DNA of 9,661 bases from Sinorhizobium sp. GTDB lineage: Bacteria > Pseudomonadota > Alphaproteobacteria > Rhizobiales > Rhizobiaceae. This document shows, piece after piece, positions 1 through 5,006 of this stretch. The notes beneath the pieces were generated by a model that ran no database searches, was not told the DNA's origin, and saw only the letters and a program-made list of their open reading frames with translations. The stretch spans positions 1 to 9,661 of the forward strand of contig JAPSJG010000114.1 of assembly GCA_031178305.1 (NCBI GenBank). The letters run 5' to 3'. Both the position numbers and the translations under genes were made by a program. How positions within the stretch are numbered: position 1 is the first letter of the stretch; every line of letters starts with the position of its first letter.

Positions 1-318
1 GAAGCGGGAAACACGCCTCAATAAACCGAGCAGTGCAACCCATCTGGGGACGCGAACCCACAGCACCAGACCAGTTCGCGGCAATCTTAGGTCGAAGGAG
101 GACGCTCCACTGCCGTCCATGACCCATCGGCTTCGTTCGGCCATATCCGCGACAATTTCTCTTTGTTCCGCACGATCACGCTCAACCCAGCCAGAAAGCC
201 ACCGCACATCTCGGTCGAGCGATTGATATTCTAGGTCAAATAACTCCGCAATCTTTGCGGAGAAGGTCGTCTTGCCGCCGCCCGAACATCCAATAACGAG
301 AACGCGCTCGACTGTCAC
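1..318 (-). CDS. P-loop nucleotide kinase-like ATPase, partial (C-terminus outside window)
   Basis: The 106 visible codons run off the left edge of the window. The N-terminus reads VTVERVLVIGCSGGGKTTF, a hydrophobic beta strand followed by a Walker A loop (GCSGGGKT, about residues 9-16). After it come LDRDVRWLSGW, VMDGSGASSFDLRLPR and a V(L)WVRVPRW stretch. This order matches small adenylate-kinase-like P-loop proteins, often annotated as AAA family ATPase or topology-modulation (FlaR-like) protein, in which a D/E-x-x-W region and an MDGN-like segment follow the P-loop. The substrate cannot be told from sequence. GTG at 318 is chosen because homologues start just before the beta strand; it lacks a strong ribosome binding site. 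A good one (GGAGG, 427-431 complement) instead precedes a GTG at 421 in another frame, so a frameshift or a coupled leader peptide is possible. It is transcribed away from the HEPN-like gene. Confidence 0.7.
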   Translation of the reverse strand, partial: MTVERVLVIGCSGGGKTTFSAKIAELFDLEYQSLDRDVRWLSGWVERDRAEQREIVADMAERSRWVMDGSGASSFDLRLPRTGLVLWVRVPRWVALLGLLRRVSRF

Positions 319-471
319 CAAAAGGCTCGCCGCTTCTGTCAAAGAAACATATCGAGGCACGGAAGCGGAGTTCGCAGCCAGAGTGCCGAAGGGCGACATC
401 GCGCCAGAAGCGACCGTCCACGGTATCCTCCAGCTTTAGAGGGCCGTAGCCTCAACGCAAAGGGCTAGCAA

Positions 472-484
472 ATGATCGTATCAT
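472..484. promoter_or_regulatory. 13-bp inverted repeat, possible operator
   Basis: The sequence ATGAT-CGT-ATCAT is a perfect inverted repeat with a 3-base centre. It lies 6 bases upstream of a consensus TATAAT, in the place of the -35 to spacer region of the HEPN-like gene's promoter. A dimeric repressor could bind here, but the repeat is short and may be chance. Confidence 0.25.
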
Positions 485-490
485 CCTGTT

Positions 491-496
491 TATAAT
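491..496 (+). promoter_or_regulatory. Consensus -10 box of the HEPN-like gene; probable leaderless start
   Basis: A perfect TATAAT stands with its last base 7 bases before the A of the ATG at 504. A sigma-70 -10 box here predicts transcription starting at or within a base or two of the start codon, so the mRNA would be leaderless. No purine-rich ribosome binding site precedes the ATG, which fits. No good -35 hexamer is found 16-18 bases upstream. Confidence 0.45.
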
Positions 497-503
497 TTCG
501 ATC

Positions 504-929
504 ATGAGTGCTGACGATGTCCCCCATCCAACTTTGCGCGATCTGGCGTCTGAAATCGGTCAAGTTCAAATCTATTGGAGTTTTCTTGAGTACGAGATGC
601 GCAACCAATTAAGCGCCGCTGTAAATCAAGAGCGGATAGCGCGAGGACCGATCATCTCCCATTGGCGAGCCTACGTACAAAGCCTCGCCGCCCATTCAAA
701 TCACAACGTGATCAGCGACCTTCTCGAAGCGGTAGAAAAGGTTGCAAGAATCCGCAATCTTCTTGCGCATGGCATTCAATCCGTCTCCGCCGATCCGTGG
801 GCGAGAGATGCCCTCGTAGTGTGCGCCGGGCCTGATGGTGTGAGGCACGAGCTCACCATCGAAATGATCCGTGGTCTGTCGGAAGAAATCGACAGAGTAA
901 GGCGATCAATACGCGAACGAAGCTTTTAG
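504..929 (+). CDS. Small HEPN-like helical protein, function unknown
   Basis: A 141-residue, soluble, mostly helical protein with no signal peptide or membrane segment. I do not recognise a named family. Its clearest motif is RNLLAH (R84 to H89), an R-x4-H arrangement at the start of a late helix, preceded by a helix (VEKVARI). This is the signature of HEPN-fold proteins, whose R-x4-6-H residues form the active site of many RNases in toxin-antitoxin, abortive-infection and other defence systems. The N-terminal half (IYWSFLEYEMR) resembles the first helix of abortive-infection and MltR-like HEPN relatives. No MNT-type nucleotidyltransferase antitoxin lies beside it; the nearest genes are a divergent P-loop kinase-like gene and tRNA-Met. 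The first 120 bases around its start are about 44% G+C, well below neighbouring core genes, which suggests acquisition. The HEPN assignment is inference from one motif; that it is a real gene is more secure. Confidence 0.7.
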   Translation: MSADDVPHPTLRDLASEIGQVQIYWSFLEYEMRNQLSAAVNQERIARGPIISHWRAYVQSLAAHSNHNVISDLLEAVEKVARIRNLLAHGIQSVSADPWARDALVVCAGPDGVRHELTIEMIRGLSEEIDRVRRSIRERSF

Positions 930-1015
930 ATTGAGTCGACGGAGAAGGCCAGAAGGATCGTGTCGCATGCCGGGAATTTCCCGTGGAACCATCCCTCGGC
1001 GCAGCTCGGGATATA

Positions 1016-1092
1016 TGGTAGCGGAGGAGGGATTCGAACCCCCGACACAAGGATTATGATTCCTCTGCTCTAACCTACTGAGCTACTCCGCC
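1016..1092 (-). tRNA. tRNA-Met (CAT), elongator
   Basis: The complement folds into a complete 77-base cloverleaf with encoded CCA at its 3' end (1016-1018). Acceptor GGCGGAG pairs with CTCCGCT (first pair G-U). The D stem is GCTC/GAGC. The anticodon stem GAGGA/TCCTT encloses loop ATCATAA with anticodon CAT. The T stem GGGGG/CCCTC encloses TTCGAAT. It is the elongator and not the initiator, because the anticodon stem lacks the three consecutive G-C pairs and the acceptor lacks the unpaired first base of tRNA-fMet. CAT could in principle also be a tRNA-Ile read after lysidine modification, but this body matches rhizobial elongator Met tRNA as I recall it. Its 3' end faces the AT-rich left flank. 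Confidence 0.95.
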
Positions 1093-1143
1093 GCCGGGTG
1101 CCGCAAAGCTTCTCAAGCGAAGCCGTTTCGGCTGGTCGGGCGG

Positions 1144-1173
1144 CTTATAAGGTGCCGTTCCGGCCAGTGTCAA
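1144..1173 (-). promoter_or_regulatory. Sigma-70-type promoter of tRNA-Met
   Basis: On the minus strand a perfect TTGACA (1173-1168), preceded by C as in rhizobial CTTGAC -35 elements, is followed after 17 bases by TTATAA (1150-1145), or after 18 bases by TATAAG. Predicted transcription start is near 1137, giving a leader of about 45 bases before the tRNA at 1092. The tRNA therefore probably does not depend on mnmA read-through. Confidence 0.7.
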
Positions 1174-1183
1174 GCAATGTCTT

Positions 1184-1206
1184 CGGGAAAATGTGAAGTT
1201 TTCCCG
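1184..1206 (-). terminator. Hairpin downstream of mnmA, possible terminator
   Basis: CGGGAAAA and TTTTCCCG form an 8-bp perfect stem with a 7-base loop, 20 bases beyond the mnmA stop and before the tRNA-Met promoter. No U-tract follows on the minus strand, so it could be a weak or Rho-assisted terminator or a 3'-end stabiliser. Confidence 0.4.
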
Positions 1207-1226
1207 GAGAGCCGGATTGCGCCGTC

Positions 1227-2423
1227 TCAGGCCGCCGCCGGAGCCTGCAGGAGCGCCTGGAGGGCGGCCTCCGCGACGGGCTCGCGTTCGGATTTGCGAA
1301 TGAAACCGCCGCCATAGACGCGGGCGTCCTCGCCGGTACCGGAATAGAGCGCGCAGGCCTGACCGGGCGCCACGCCTGCCTCGCCTTCGACAAGTTCGAC
1401 ATAGACCCCTTCGGCATCGCTCTTCAGCACCGCCGGTGCCGGCTGGCGGGTGGAACGGACCTTTGCGAAGCACTCGAAACCGCATGCCGCCGCTTCCTGC
1501 AACTCCTCGTCACCGAGCCAGTTGACGTCTCGGAGATGGACGCGGCGCGTCTCCAGCGCCTCCCTCGGCCCGACGATGACCCGGCGCGAGCGGGCGTCGA
1601 GGTAGACGACATAAAGCGGCTCGCCGGTGGCAACGCCGATGCCGCGGCGCTGGCCGATCGTATAGTGCAGAATGCCCTCATGCGTGCCGAGCACGCGCCC
1701 GTCGAGATGGACGATCTCGCCGGCGAGCGCCGCATTCGGCTTCAGCTTCGAGACGATGTCGCTGTATTTGCCCTGCGGCACGAAGCAGATGTCCTGGCTG
1801 TCGGCCTTCTTGGCGACGACGAGGCCCATATCTTCGGCAAGCGCCCGCGTTTCGCTCTTGGAGAGACCACCGAGCGGAAAGCGCAGATAATCGATCTGTT
1901 CCTGCGTCGTCGCAAAAAGGAAATAGCTCTGGTCGCGCTCCGCGTCGGTCGGCCGGTAGAGCGCCCGCTGGCCCGCATAGCGGGGGCTGGGGCTCGGCCG
2001 CGAGCGGATATAGTGACCGGTCGCTAGCGCATCGGCCCCGAGTTCCCTGGCAGTCGCGAGCAGGTCGGCGAACTTAACCGTCTGGTTACAAGCGACGCAG
2101 GGGATCGGCGTCTCGCCCGCGATGTAGCTCTCGGCGAAAGGATTGATGACAGTTTCGCGGAAGCGCGCCTCGTAGTCGAGCACGTAATGCGGGATGCCGA
2201 GGGTTTCCGAGACGCGGCGCGCGTCATCGATGTCCTGGCCGGCGCAGCAGGAGCCGGCGCGGTGCACCGCCGCGCCGTGATCGTAAAGCTGCAGCGTGAT
2301 CCCAAGAACGTCGTAGCCCTCGCGTTTCAAGAGCCCCGCCACGACGGAGGAATCGACGCCGCCGGACATGGCGACGACGACGCGTGTTTCTTCGGGCTTG
2401 CGGTCAAAATCGAGACTGTTCAC
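1227..2423 (-). CDS. mnmA: tRNA-specific 2-thiouridylase MnmA
   Basis: MnmA activates the wobble uridine (U34) of tRNA-Lys, -Glu and -Gln with ATP and replaces its 2-oxygen by sulfur delivered through a sulfur relay; it acts in the cytoplasm. The PP-loop motif SGGVDSS is at residues 20-26. The catalytic cysteine lies in PIPCVACN (Cys109, with Cys112 beside it) and the second active-site cysteine in SQDICFVPQG (Cys213). TGHY and the GQRRGIGV segment are also family hallmarks, and the C-terminal beta domain ends in VAPGQACALYSG. The GTG at 2423 gives 398 residues starting MNSLDFDRK, which agrees with my memory of the S. meliloti protein. An in-frame GTG at 2519 would add 32 residues, low-complexity and unlike any MnmA domain, so I prefer 2423. 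A probable promoter lies at 2537-2565. It is separated from the upstream luxR-type gene by 170 bases. Confidence 0.96.
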   Translation of the reverse strand: MNSLDFDRKPEETRVVVAMSGGVDSSVVAGLLKREGYDVLGITLQLYDHGAAVHRAGSCCAGQDIDDARRVSETLGIPHYVLDYEARFRETVINPFAESYIAGETPIPCVACNQTVKFADLLATARELGADALATGHYIRSRPSPSPRYAGQRALYRPTDAERDQSYFLFATTQEQIDYLRFPLGGLSKSETRALAEDMGLVVAKKADSQDICFVPQGKYSDIVSKLKPNAALAGEIVHLDGRVLGTHEGILHYTIGQRRGIGVATGEPLYVVYLDARSRRVIVGPREALETRRVHLRDVNWLGDEELQEAAACGFECFAKVRSTRQPAPAVLKSDAEGVYVELVEGEAGVAPGQACALYSGTGEDARVYGGGFIRKSEREPVAEAALQALLQAPAAA

Positions 2424-2536
2424 GGGATCCAATCCGGCATCGGGCGCGGCGTGATCTCCGCCGCCGCCCTGTTCTTCGCTTGCGGCCGTCCGGCGCCTTT
2501 CGCCAACGGCATTTCCCACGGGCTTTCGTGCCGCGA

Positions 2537-2565
2537 CATATAGAAACTTGTGCTTCGCCCGGCAA
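2537..2565 (-). promoter_or_regulatory. Probable promoter of mnmA
   Basis: On the minus strand TTGCCG (2565-2560, preceded by C) is followed after 17 bases by TATATG (2542-2537). Transcription would start near 2530, giving a leader of about 107 bases to the GTG at 2423. It overlaps the downstream arm of the luxR 3' hairpin. Confidence 0.4.
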
Positions 2566-2590
2566 GAGCGGCGCTTTCTTGCACCGGGCG
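2556..2590 (-). terminator. Two-part hairpin after the luxR-type gene, possible terminator
   Basis: CGCCCGG/CCGGGCG (7 bp) and, inside it, CAAGA/TCTTG (5 bp) form a long stem with a 2-base bulge, starting 4 bases after the stop codon at 2594. No U-tract follows on the minus strand, so termination would not be of the classical intrinsic type. Confidence 0.4.
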
Positions 2591-2593
2591 CCG

Positions 2594-3340
2594 TCAGATC
2601 AGCTTCATCCGCATGGCGCGGGCAATCGCCTGCATGCGGTTGACCGCATCCAGCTTGCGGGTAGCACTCTTGAAATAGCTTGCCACCGTATAGGCCGAGA
2701 TGCCGAGGATGATGGCGATCTCATCGCTGCTCTTGCCGGCCGCCGCCCAACGCAGGCACTCGATCTCCCGGCTCGACAATTTCTCGCGGATCACGCTGCC
2801 GGCCTCGAAGGTGCGCTCGAGGCACTCGAAGACCTGGACGAGCGCCAGATAGATCATCGCCCGCTCCGCCCCGGCGGGTTCCTCCCGCCTGCCCGAAAGC
2901 ACCGCCACGAACGGGTCGCCAGAGGTGGTGTGCAGGAGCACGGCGAAGTGGCGCGCCATTTCCGGATCGGGCTGCAGCTGGCGGATCACCCCTCTCCCGT
3001 CGCTCCTTTCCGCTGCCTGCAGGAGTTCCACCCCGCCCGTCACCGGCAGTTTCGTTCGACGCAAACGCTCCGCAAGCGGGCTTCCCGGAAAGATCGCCGC
3101 CGCATCGAACTGGCGCACCAGCTCGGCAGGCCAGTTGCTGAGCACGAGGCATTCGGCAAAGCGCTGCTCCTCAGCCATCGGCAGCCGCGCGACCATGAAA
3201 TGGGAATAGCCGAAGCAGGCAATGAGCCGCCGCATCAGGTGGAGGATTTCATATTCCGTGCGCACCGAGCCGGGGTTGACGTCGAAAAGCATGTCCAAGG
3301 CAGCCTCGCACCGCAAGGCCGTTTCGTTCGTTTCCATCAT
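2594..3340 (-). CDS. LuxR-family transcriptional regulator (orphan, autoinducer-domain-like)
   Basis: A 248-residue cytoplasmic DNA-binding protein with the usual LuxR two-domain plan. Residues about 15-165 resemble the autoinducer-binding domain (start of fold near FGYSHFMVARLP). Residues about 186-248 form the LuxR helix-turn-helix: LSSREIECLRWAAAGKSSDEIA, then LGISAYTVASYFKSATRKLDAVNR and MQAIARAM. The conserved Asp and Trp/Tyr ligand residues of TraR/LuxR in the segment after the first strands are not evident (the region reads FDAAAIFPGSPLAE), so a normal acyl-homoserine-lactone response is doubtful. No luxI-type synthase lies in the window, so it is an orphan (solo) regulator. Two adjacent ATG codons (3340 and 3337) are both possible; GGTG 7 bases before the first favours 3340. 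It is divergent from sciP across 388 bases and may share control with the cell-cycle genes; its targets are unknown. Confidence 0.85.
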   Translation of the reverse strand: MMETNETALRCEAALDMLFDVNPGSVRTEYEILHLMRRLIACFGYSHFMVARLPMAEEQRFAECLVLSNWPAELVRQFDAAAIFPGSPLAERLRRTKLPVTGGVELLQAAERSDGRGVIRQLQPDPEMARHFAVLLHTTSGDPFVAVLSGRREEPAGAERAMIYLALVQVFECLERTFEAGSVIREKLSSREIECLRWAAAGKSSDEIAIILGISAYTVASYFKSATRKLDAVNRMQAIARAMRMKLI

Positions 3341-3610
3341 TCCAGATCACCATGCCGCCGGCTTCGCCGCCGGGCCAACCCAAAAGCTCCCGCACTCGGG
3401 CACGCGCCGAAAAGACGATCGACCCGGTCATGTCGCGCCGGGGCGCGGCCGGTCCGGCAAGTCCCATGCAGAAGTGGGGAATCCGTAAGCGCACGGGTGG
3501 GCGCTCAGTCCTATTGAGGAGTCCCGTTATCCGTGATCTCACTCCGAGTGAAATGTGGTAATTGCAAGGCTTTGATGCCGAAAGCGTCGCAAACCCCGGC
3601 GATTCCCACT

Positions 3611-3638
3611 TTGACGAGGCCGAAGTGCCTCAAATTAT
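3611..3638 (+). promoter_or_regulatory. Candidate sciP promoter
   Basis: TTGACG (3611-3616) and AATTAT (3633-3638) are 16 bases apart, a plausible but imperfect sigma-70 pair. Transcription would start near 3645, about 85 bases before the sciP start. A GANTC site (3601-3605) lies just upstream. Confidence 0.25.
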
Positions 3639-3648
3639 GAGCAAATTG

Positions 3649-3663
3649 TTACCGGCCGCTTAG
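3649..3663 (+). promoter_or_regulatory. Degenerate CtrA-like site upstream of sciP
   Basis: TTAC-N7-TTAG matches the CtrA consensus TTAA-N7-TTAA at 6 of 8 positions with the correct spacing. CtrA controls sciP in Caulobacter, so a site here is expected, but the match is weak. Confidence 0.25.
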
Positions 3664-3728
3664 GCAAATGTTAAATGTGGGAAGCTAAGGTCGCATTCAT
3701 ATGGTCTTGAGTTTGTGTAGAGAGTCCC

Positions 3729-4004
3729 ATGACCGAAATGATGCGTCCACGCGTAAAGTATGTCATCGGCCCCGATGGCAGCCCTCTGACGATTGCGGAC
3801 CTGCCGCCGGCCAACACCCGGCGCTGGGTGATCCGCAGGAAGGCCGAGGTCGTCGCCGCCGTGCGTGGCGGCCTCCTGAGCCTTGAAGAGGCATGCGAGC
3901 GTTATACCTTGACCGTCGAGGAATTCCTTTCCTGGCAGTCCTCCATCAACGACCACGGCCTCGCCGGCCTGCGCACCACGCGCATCCAGCAGTATCGCCA
4001 CTGA
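3729..4004 (+). CDS. sciP: SciP, small CtrA inhibitory protein (DUF1153)
   Basis: SciP is a small helix-turn-helix protein that binds the DNA-binding domain of CtrA. In Caulobacter this prevents CtrA from recruiting RNA polymerase and shuts down CtrA-activated genes in G1. The 91 residues are typical for the family and highly conserved: YVIGPDGSPLTIADLPP near residue 11, RRWVIRRKAEVVAAVRGG in the middle, LSLEEACERYTLTVEEFLSWQ as the helix-turn-helix, and the ending GLAGLRTTRIQQYR. ATG 3729 is used; a second ATG at 3741 would lose only four residues. The ribosome binding site is weak (AGAGAG, about 3719-3724). It stands alone on the plus strand with two hairpins behind it, and converges on the fliJ-like gene, with its target ctrA 1.2 kb away. 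Confidence in the family is high. Confidence 0.95.
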   Translation: MTEMMRPRVKYVIGPDGSPLTIADLPPANTRRWVIRRKAEVVAAVRGGLLSLEEACERYTLTVEEFLSWQSSINDHGLAGLRTTRIQQYRH

Positions 4005-4032
4005 AATCCCCCATGACAGGGCCATAGTTCGA

Positions 4033-4066
4033 ACCGGCGGCTCGGGAACCTCCCTGAGCCGCCGGT
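4033..4066 (+). terminator. Terminator hairpin of sciP
   Basis: ACCGGCGGCTC and GAGCCGCCGGT form a perfect 11-bp stem (loop 12 bases, itself able to pair GG/CC) 28 bases after the sciP stop. GCGGTTTC follows, a short U-tract, so it probably terminates sciP. Confidence 0.65.
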
Positions 4067-4075
4067 GCGGTTTCG

Positions 4076-4097
4076 GGCGGCACTCGGGCCTGCCGCC
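4076..4097 (+). terminator. Second hairpin behind sciP
   Basis: GGCGGCA and TGCCGCC form a perfect 7-bp stem with an 8-base loop, 9 bases after the first hairpin. There is no U-tract, so this is perhaps a back-up terminator or part of a structured 3' end. Confidence 0.3.
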
Positions 4098-4281
4098 ATT
4101 GGGGTAGTGGTCGCCGCCAGGATGCCACCCAACGGCTCAAATAACTATCCACGCCTACTACATGTCTCCTTAAGTCGACCTCGATTTGAGGACAAAGAAA
4201 TGCGGCGATTCGAGGGGCTACAGCGACCTTTGCGCGTTTGATTAAGACGCGCGGCGCTGTAACAGGCCTGGATAAGGGGAA
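4098..4281. other. Non-coding stretch between the sciP and fliJ terminators, with a nested hairpin
   Basis: No gene is visible in these 184 bases. At 4219-4261 a nested inverted repeat stands out: outer stem TACAGCG/CGCTGTA (7 bp) and inner stem GCGCGT/ACGCGC (6 bp) around a 9-base loop, with a 6/2 internal loop between them. It is not followed by a U-tract on either strand. It could be a small RNA or a protein-binding site. A GANTC site is at 4207-4211. Confidence 0.4.
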
Positions 4282-4307
4282 GCCCGCCTCCAAGGAAGGA
4301 GGCGGGC
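4282..4307 (-). terminator. Terminator hairpin of the fliJ-like gene
   Basis: GCCCGCCTCC and GGAGGCGGGC form a perfect 10-bp stem with a 6-base loop, 38 bases after the fliJ stop. On the minus strand it is followed by TTCCCCTTATCC, a broken U-rich tail, so minus-strand termination is favoured. Confidence 0.7.
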
Positions 4308-4345
4308 CTATGCATGTCCGGCAATTTCAGCTGCCCATGGTTCTC

Positions 4346-4696
4346 TCAGGCGCGCAGCCTAGCGACCGAATCCCTTTCCTCCAGGGCGGCCGCCTTGTCA
4401 TATTCGGCCTGCACTTCAGCAAGCGCGAGCTCGGCTGCGTCCTGCTGCACCTTCAACTCGCGAATGGATACCTGCAGATTGTCGGCGCGTTGGCGGGCAG
4501 CCTTCGCAAAGGTGGGATAGGCAAAGTGCGAGGGATCGGAAATGCCCGATTTCTTCTCCTCGAAGACGATCTGGCTTTCCAGTTCCTTGGTCATTCGCTC
4601 GAACTCAGCCATCATGACCTGAAGCTGGTTCAACTGACGCTGCTTTTCACGAACCTGAAACTCTTTCAGGCGGACAAGGCTCTCACGTGGTTTCAT
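4346..4696 (-). CDS. fliJ: FliJ-like flagellar export coiled-coil protein
   Basis: A 116-residue, highly charged, helical protein with no signal peptide. It starts MKPRESLVRLKEFQVREKQRQL and continues as two long helices (about residues 5-45 and 68-110) joined by a short break (SDPSHFAYPTF), the antiparallel coiled-coil plan of FliJ. FliJ is a soluble stalk-like part of the flagellar type III export ATPase complex, between FliI and the FlhA/FlhB gate. The ATG at 4696 is chosen because GGAG stands 8 bases upstream (GGAGTATTGCGT before ATG) and homology begins there; a longer frame to 4768 is unsupported. No other flagellar gene is nearby, but flagellar genes are classical CtrA targets, which fits its place divergent from ctrA. 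FliJ sequences are poorly conserved, so the family call rests on size, start and coiled-coil pattern. Confidence 0.75.
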   Translation of the reverse strand: MKPRESLVRLKEFQVREKQRQLNQLQVMMAEFERMTKELESQIVFEEKKSGISDPSHFAYPTFAKAARQRADNLQVSIRELKVQQDAAELALAEVQAEYDKAAALEERDSVARLRA

Positions 4697-4810
4697 ACGC
4701 AATACTCCCGTGGATGCGAGACCCCGGCTACCGATCCTGCAGCGCCACGCGTCGCTTGAAACGAGCATAATGCCGCTGCAGCATTTTTAATTCTGCCGCA
4801 TGTTCTTTCT

Positions 4811-4828
4811 TGAATCGGCGCCGATTCA
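4811..4828. repeat. Perfect 18-bp palindrome with a GANTC site in each arm
   Basis: TGAATCGGC followed directly by GCCGATTCA is a perfect palindrome. It contains GAATC (4812-4816) and GATTC (4823-4827), both CcrM methylation targets. It lies 115 bases upstream of the fliJ start and about 410 bases upstream of ctrA. It has no loop, so DNA binding by a dimer is likelier than RNA structure. Confidence 0.8.
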
Positions 4829-4852
4829 GGAAGCATGCGCCAGCCCGCCTTG

Positions 4853-4870
4853 CCGGCCCGATCGGGCCGG
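4853..4870. repeat. Second perfect 18-bp palindrome
   Basis: CCGGCCCGA followed by TCGGGCCGG is a perfect palindrome, 24 bases after the first one. The plus strand continues AAACAAAAAATT, so it is not an intrinsic terminator in the plus direction. On the minus strand that A/T run lies upstream of the hairpin, so it is not one there either. Confidence 0.8.
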
Positions 4871-4955
4871 AAACAAAAAATTCCGGCGGCATTAACAAAT
4901 ACCTACCGCTGGTAACCTTTCGTTTACGGGCATCGTTAATCATAGGGGCGATGAT

Positions 4956-4970
4956 TTAAGGCTCCGTAAA
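4956..4970 (+). promoter_or_regulatory. CtrA-box-like site, distal ctrA control region
   Basis: TTAA-N7-TAAA matches TTAA-N7-TTAA at 7 of 8 positions. A TTAATCAT half-site-like sequence lies 12 bases upstream (4936-4943), and GTAA-N7-TTTA at 4912-4926 is a weaker match. Autoregulation of ctrA through such sites is known in Caulobacter and S. meliloti. Confidence 0.4.
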
Positions 4971-5006
4971 TGCTGAGGCATGAAATGTGGCACACAGCGC
5001 ATTTAC

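Larger units (their letters stand above)
3341..3728. other. Non-coding gap between luxR-type gene and sciP
   Basis: No convincing gene is present; open frames here lack ribosome binding sites and recognisable protein. The half next to luxR is very G+C rich. The half next to sciP (about 3540-3728) turns A+T rich, as promoters do, and holds a candidate promoter and a degenerate CtrA-like site. GANTC sites occur at 3479-3483 and 3601-3605. Confidence 0.6.

Noticed and set aside
967..990. Palindrome CGGGAATTTCCCG near the tRNA-Met 3' side as a terminator
   Set aside because: The loop would be a single base and no U-tract follows on the minus strand, so it is not a convincing terminator.
1016..1060. 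Attachment-site repeat of the tRNA-Met 3' end in the left flank
   Set aside because: I searched bases 1-1015 for a second copy of the T-arm and acceptor sequence and found none; a partner repeat would have to lie outside the window.
1536..2027. Long plus-strand open frame (163 codons) inside mnmA
   Set aside because: It is antisense to mnmA, has no ribosome binding site and no recognisable protein; high-G+C genes often give such shadows.
2384..3517. 377-codon plus-strand open frame covering the luxR-type gene
   Set aside because: It is antisense to a gene with clear LuxR helix-turn-helix motifs, and its product is low-complexity, rich in Arg, Ala, Pro and His, with no domain.
4853..4880. 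Palindrome followed by an A-rich run read as an intrinsic terminator
   Set aside because: The run is A, not T, on the plus strand, and on the minus strand the T-run lies before the hairpin and not after it.
4728..4943. 71-codon minus-strand open frame upstream of fliJ
   Set aside because: It crosses both palindromes, has no recognisable domain, and occupies the region expected to be promoter; probably chance.
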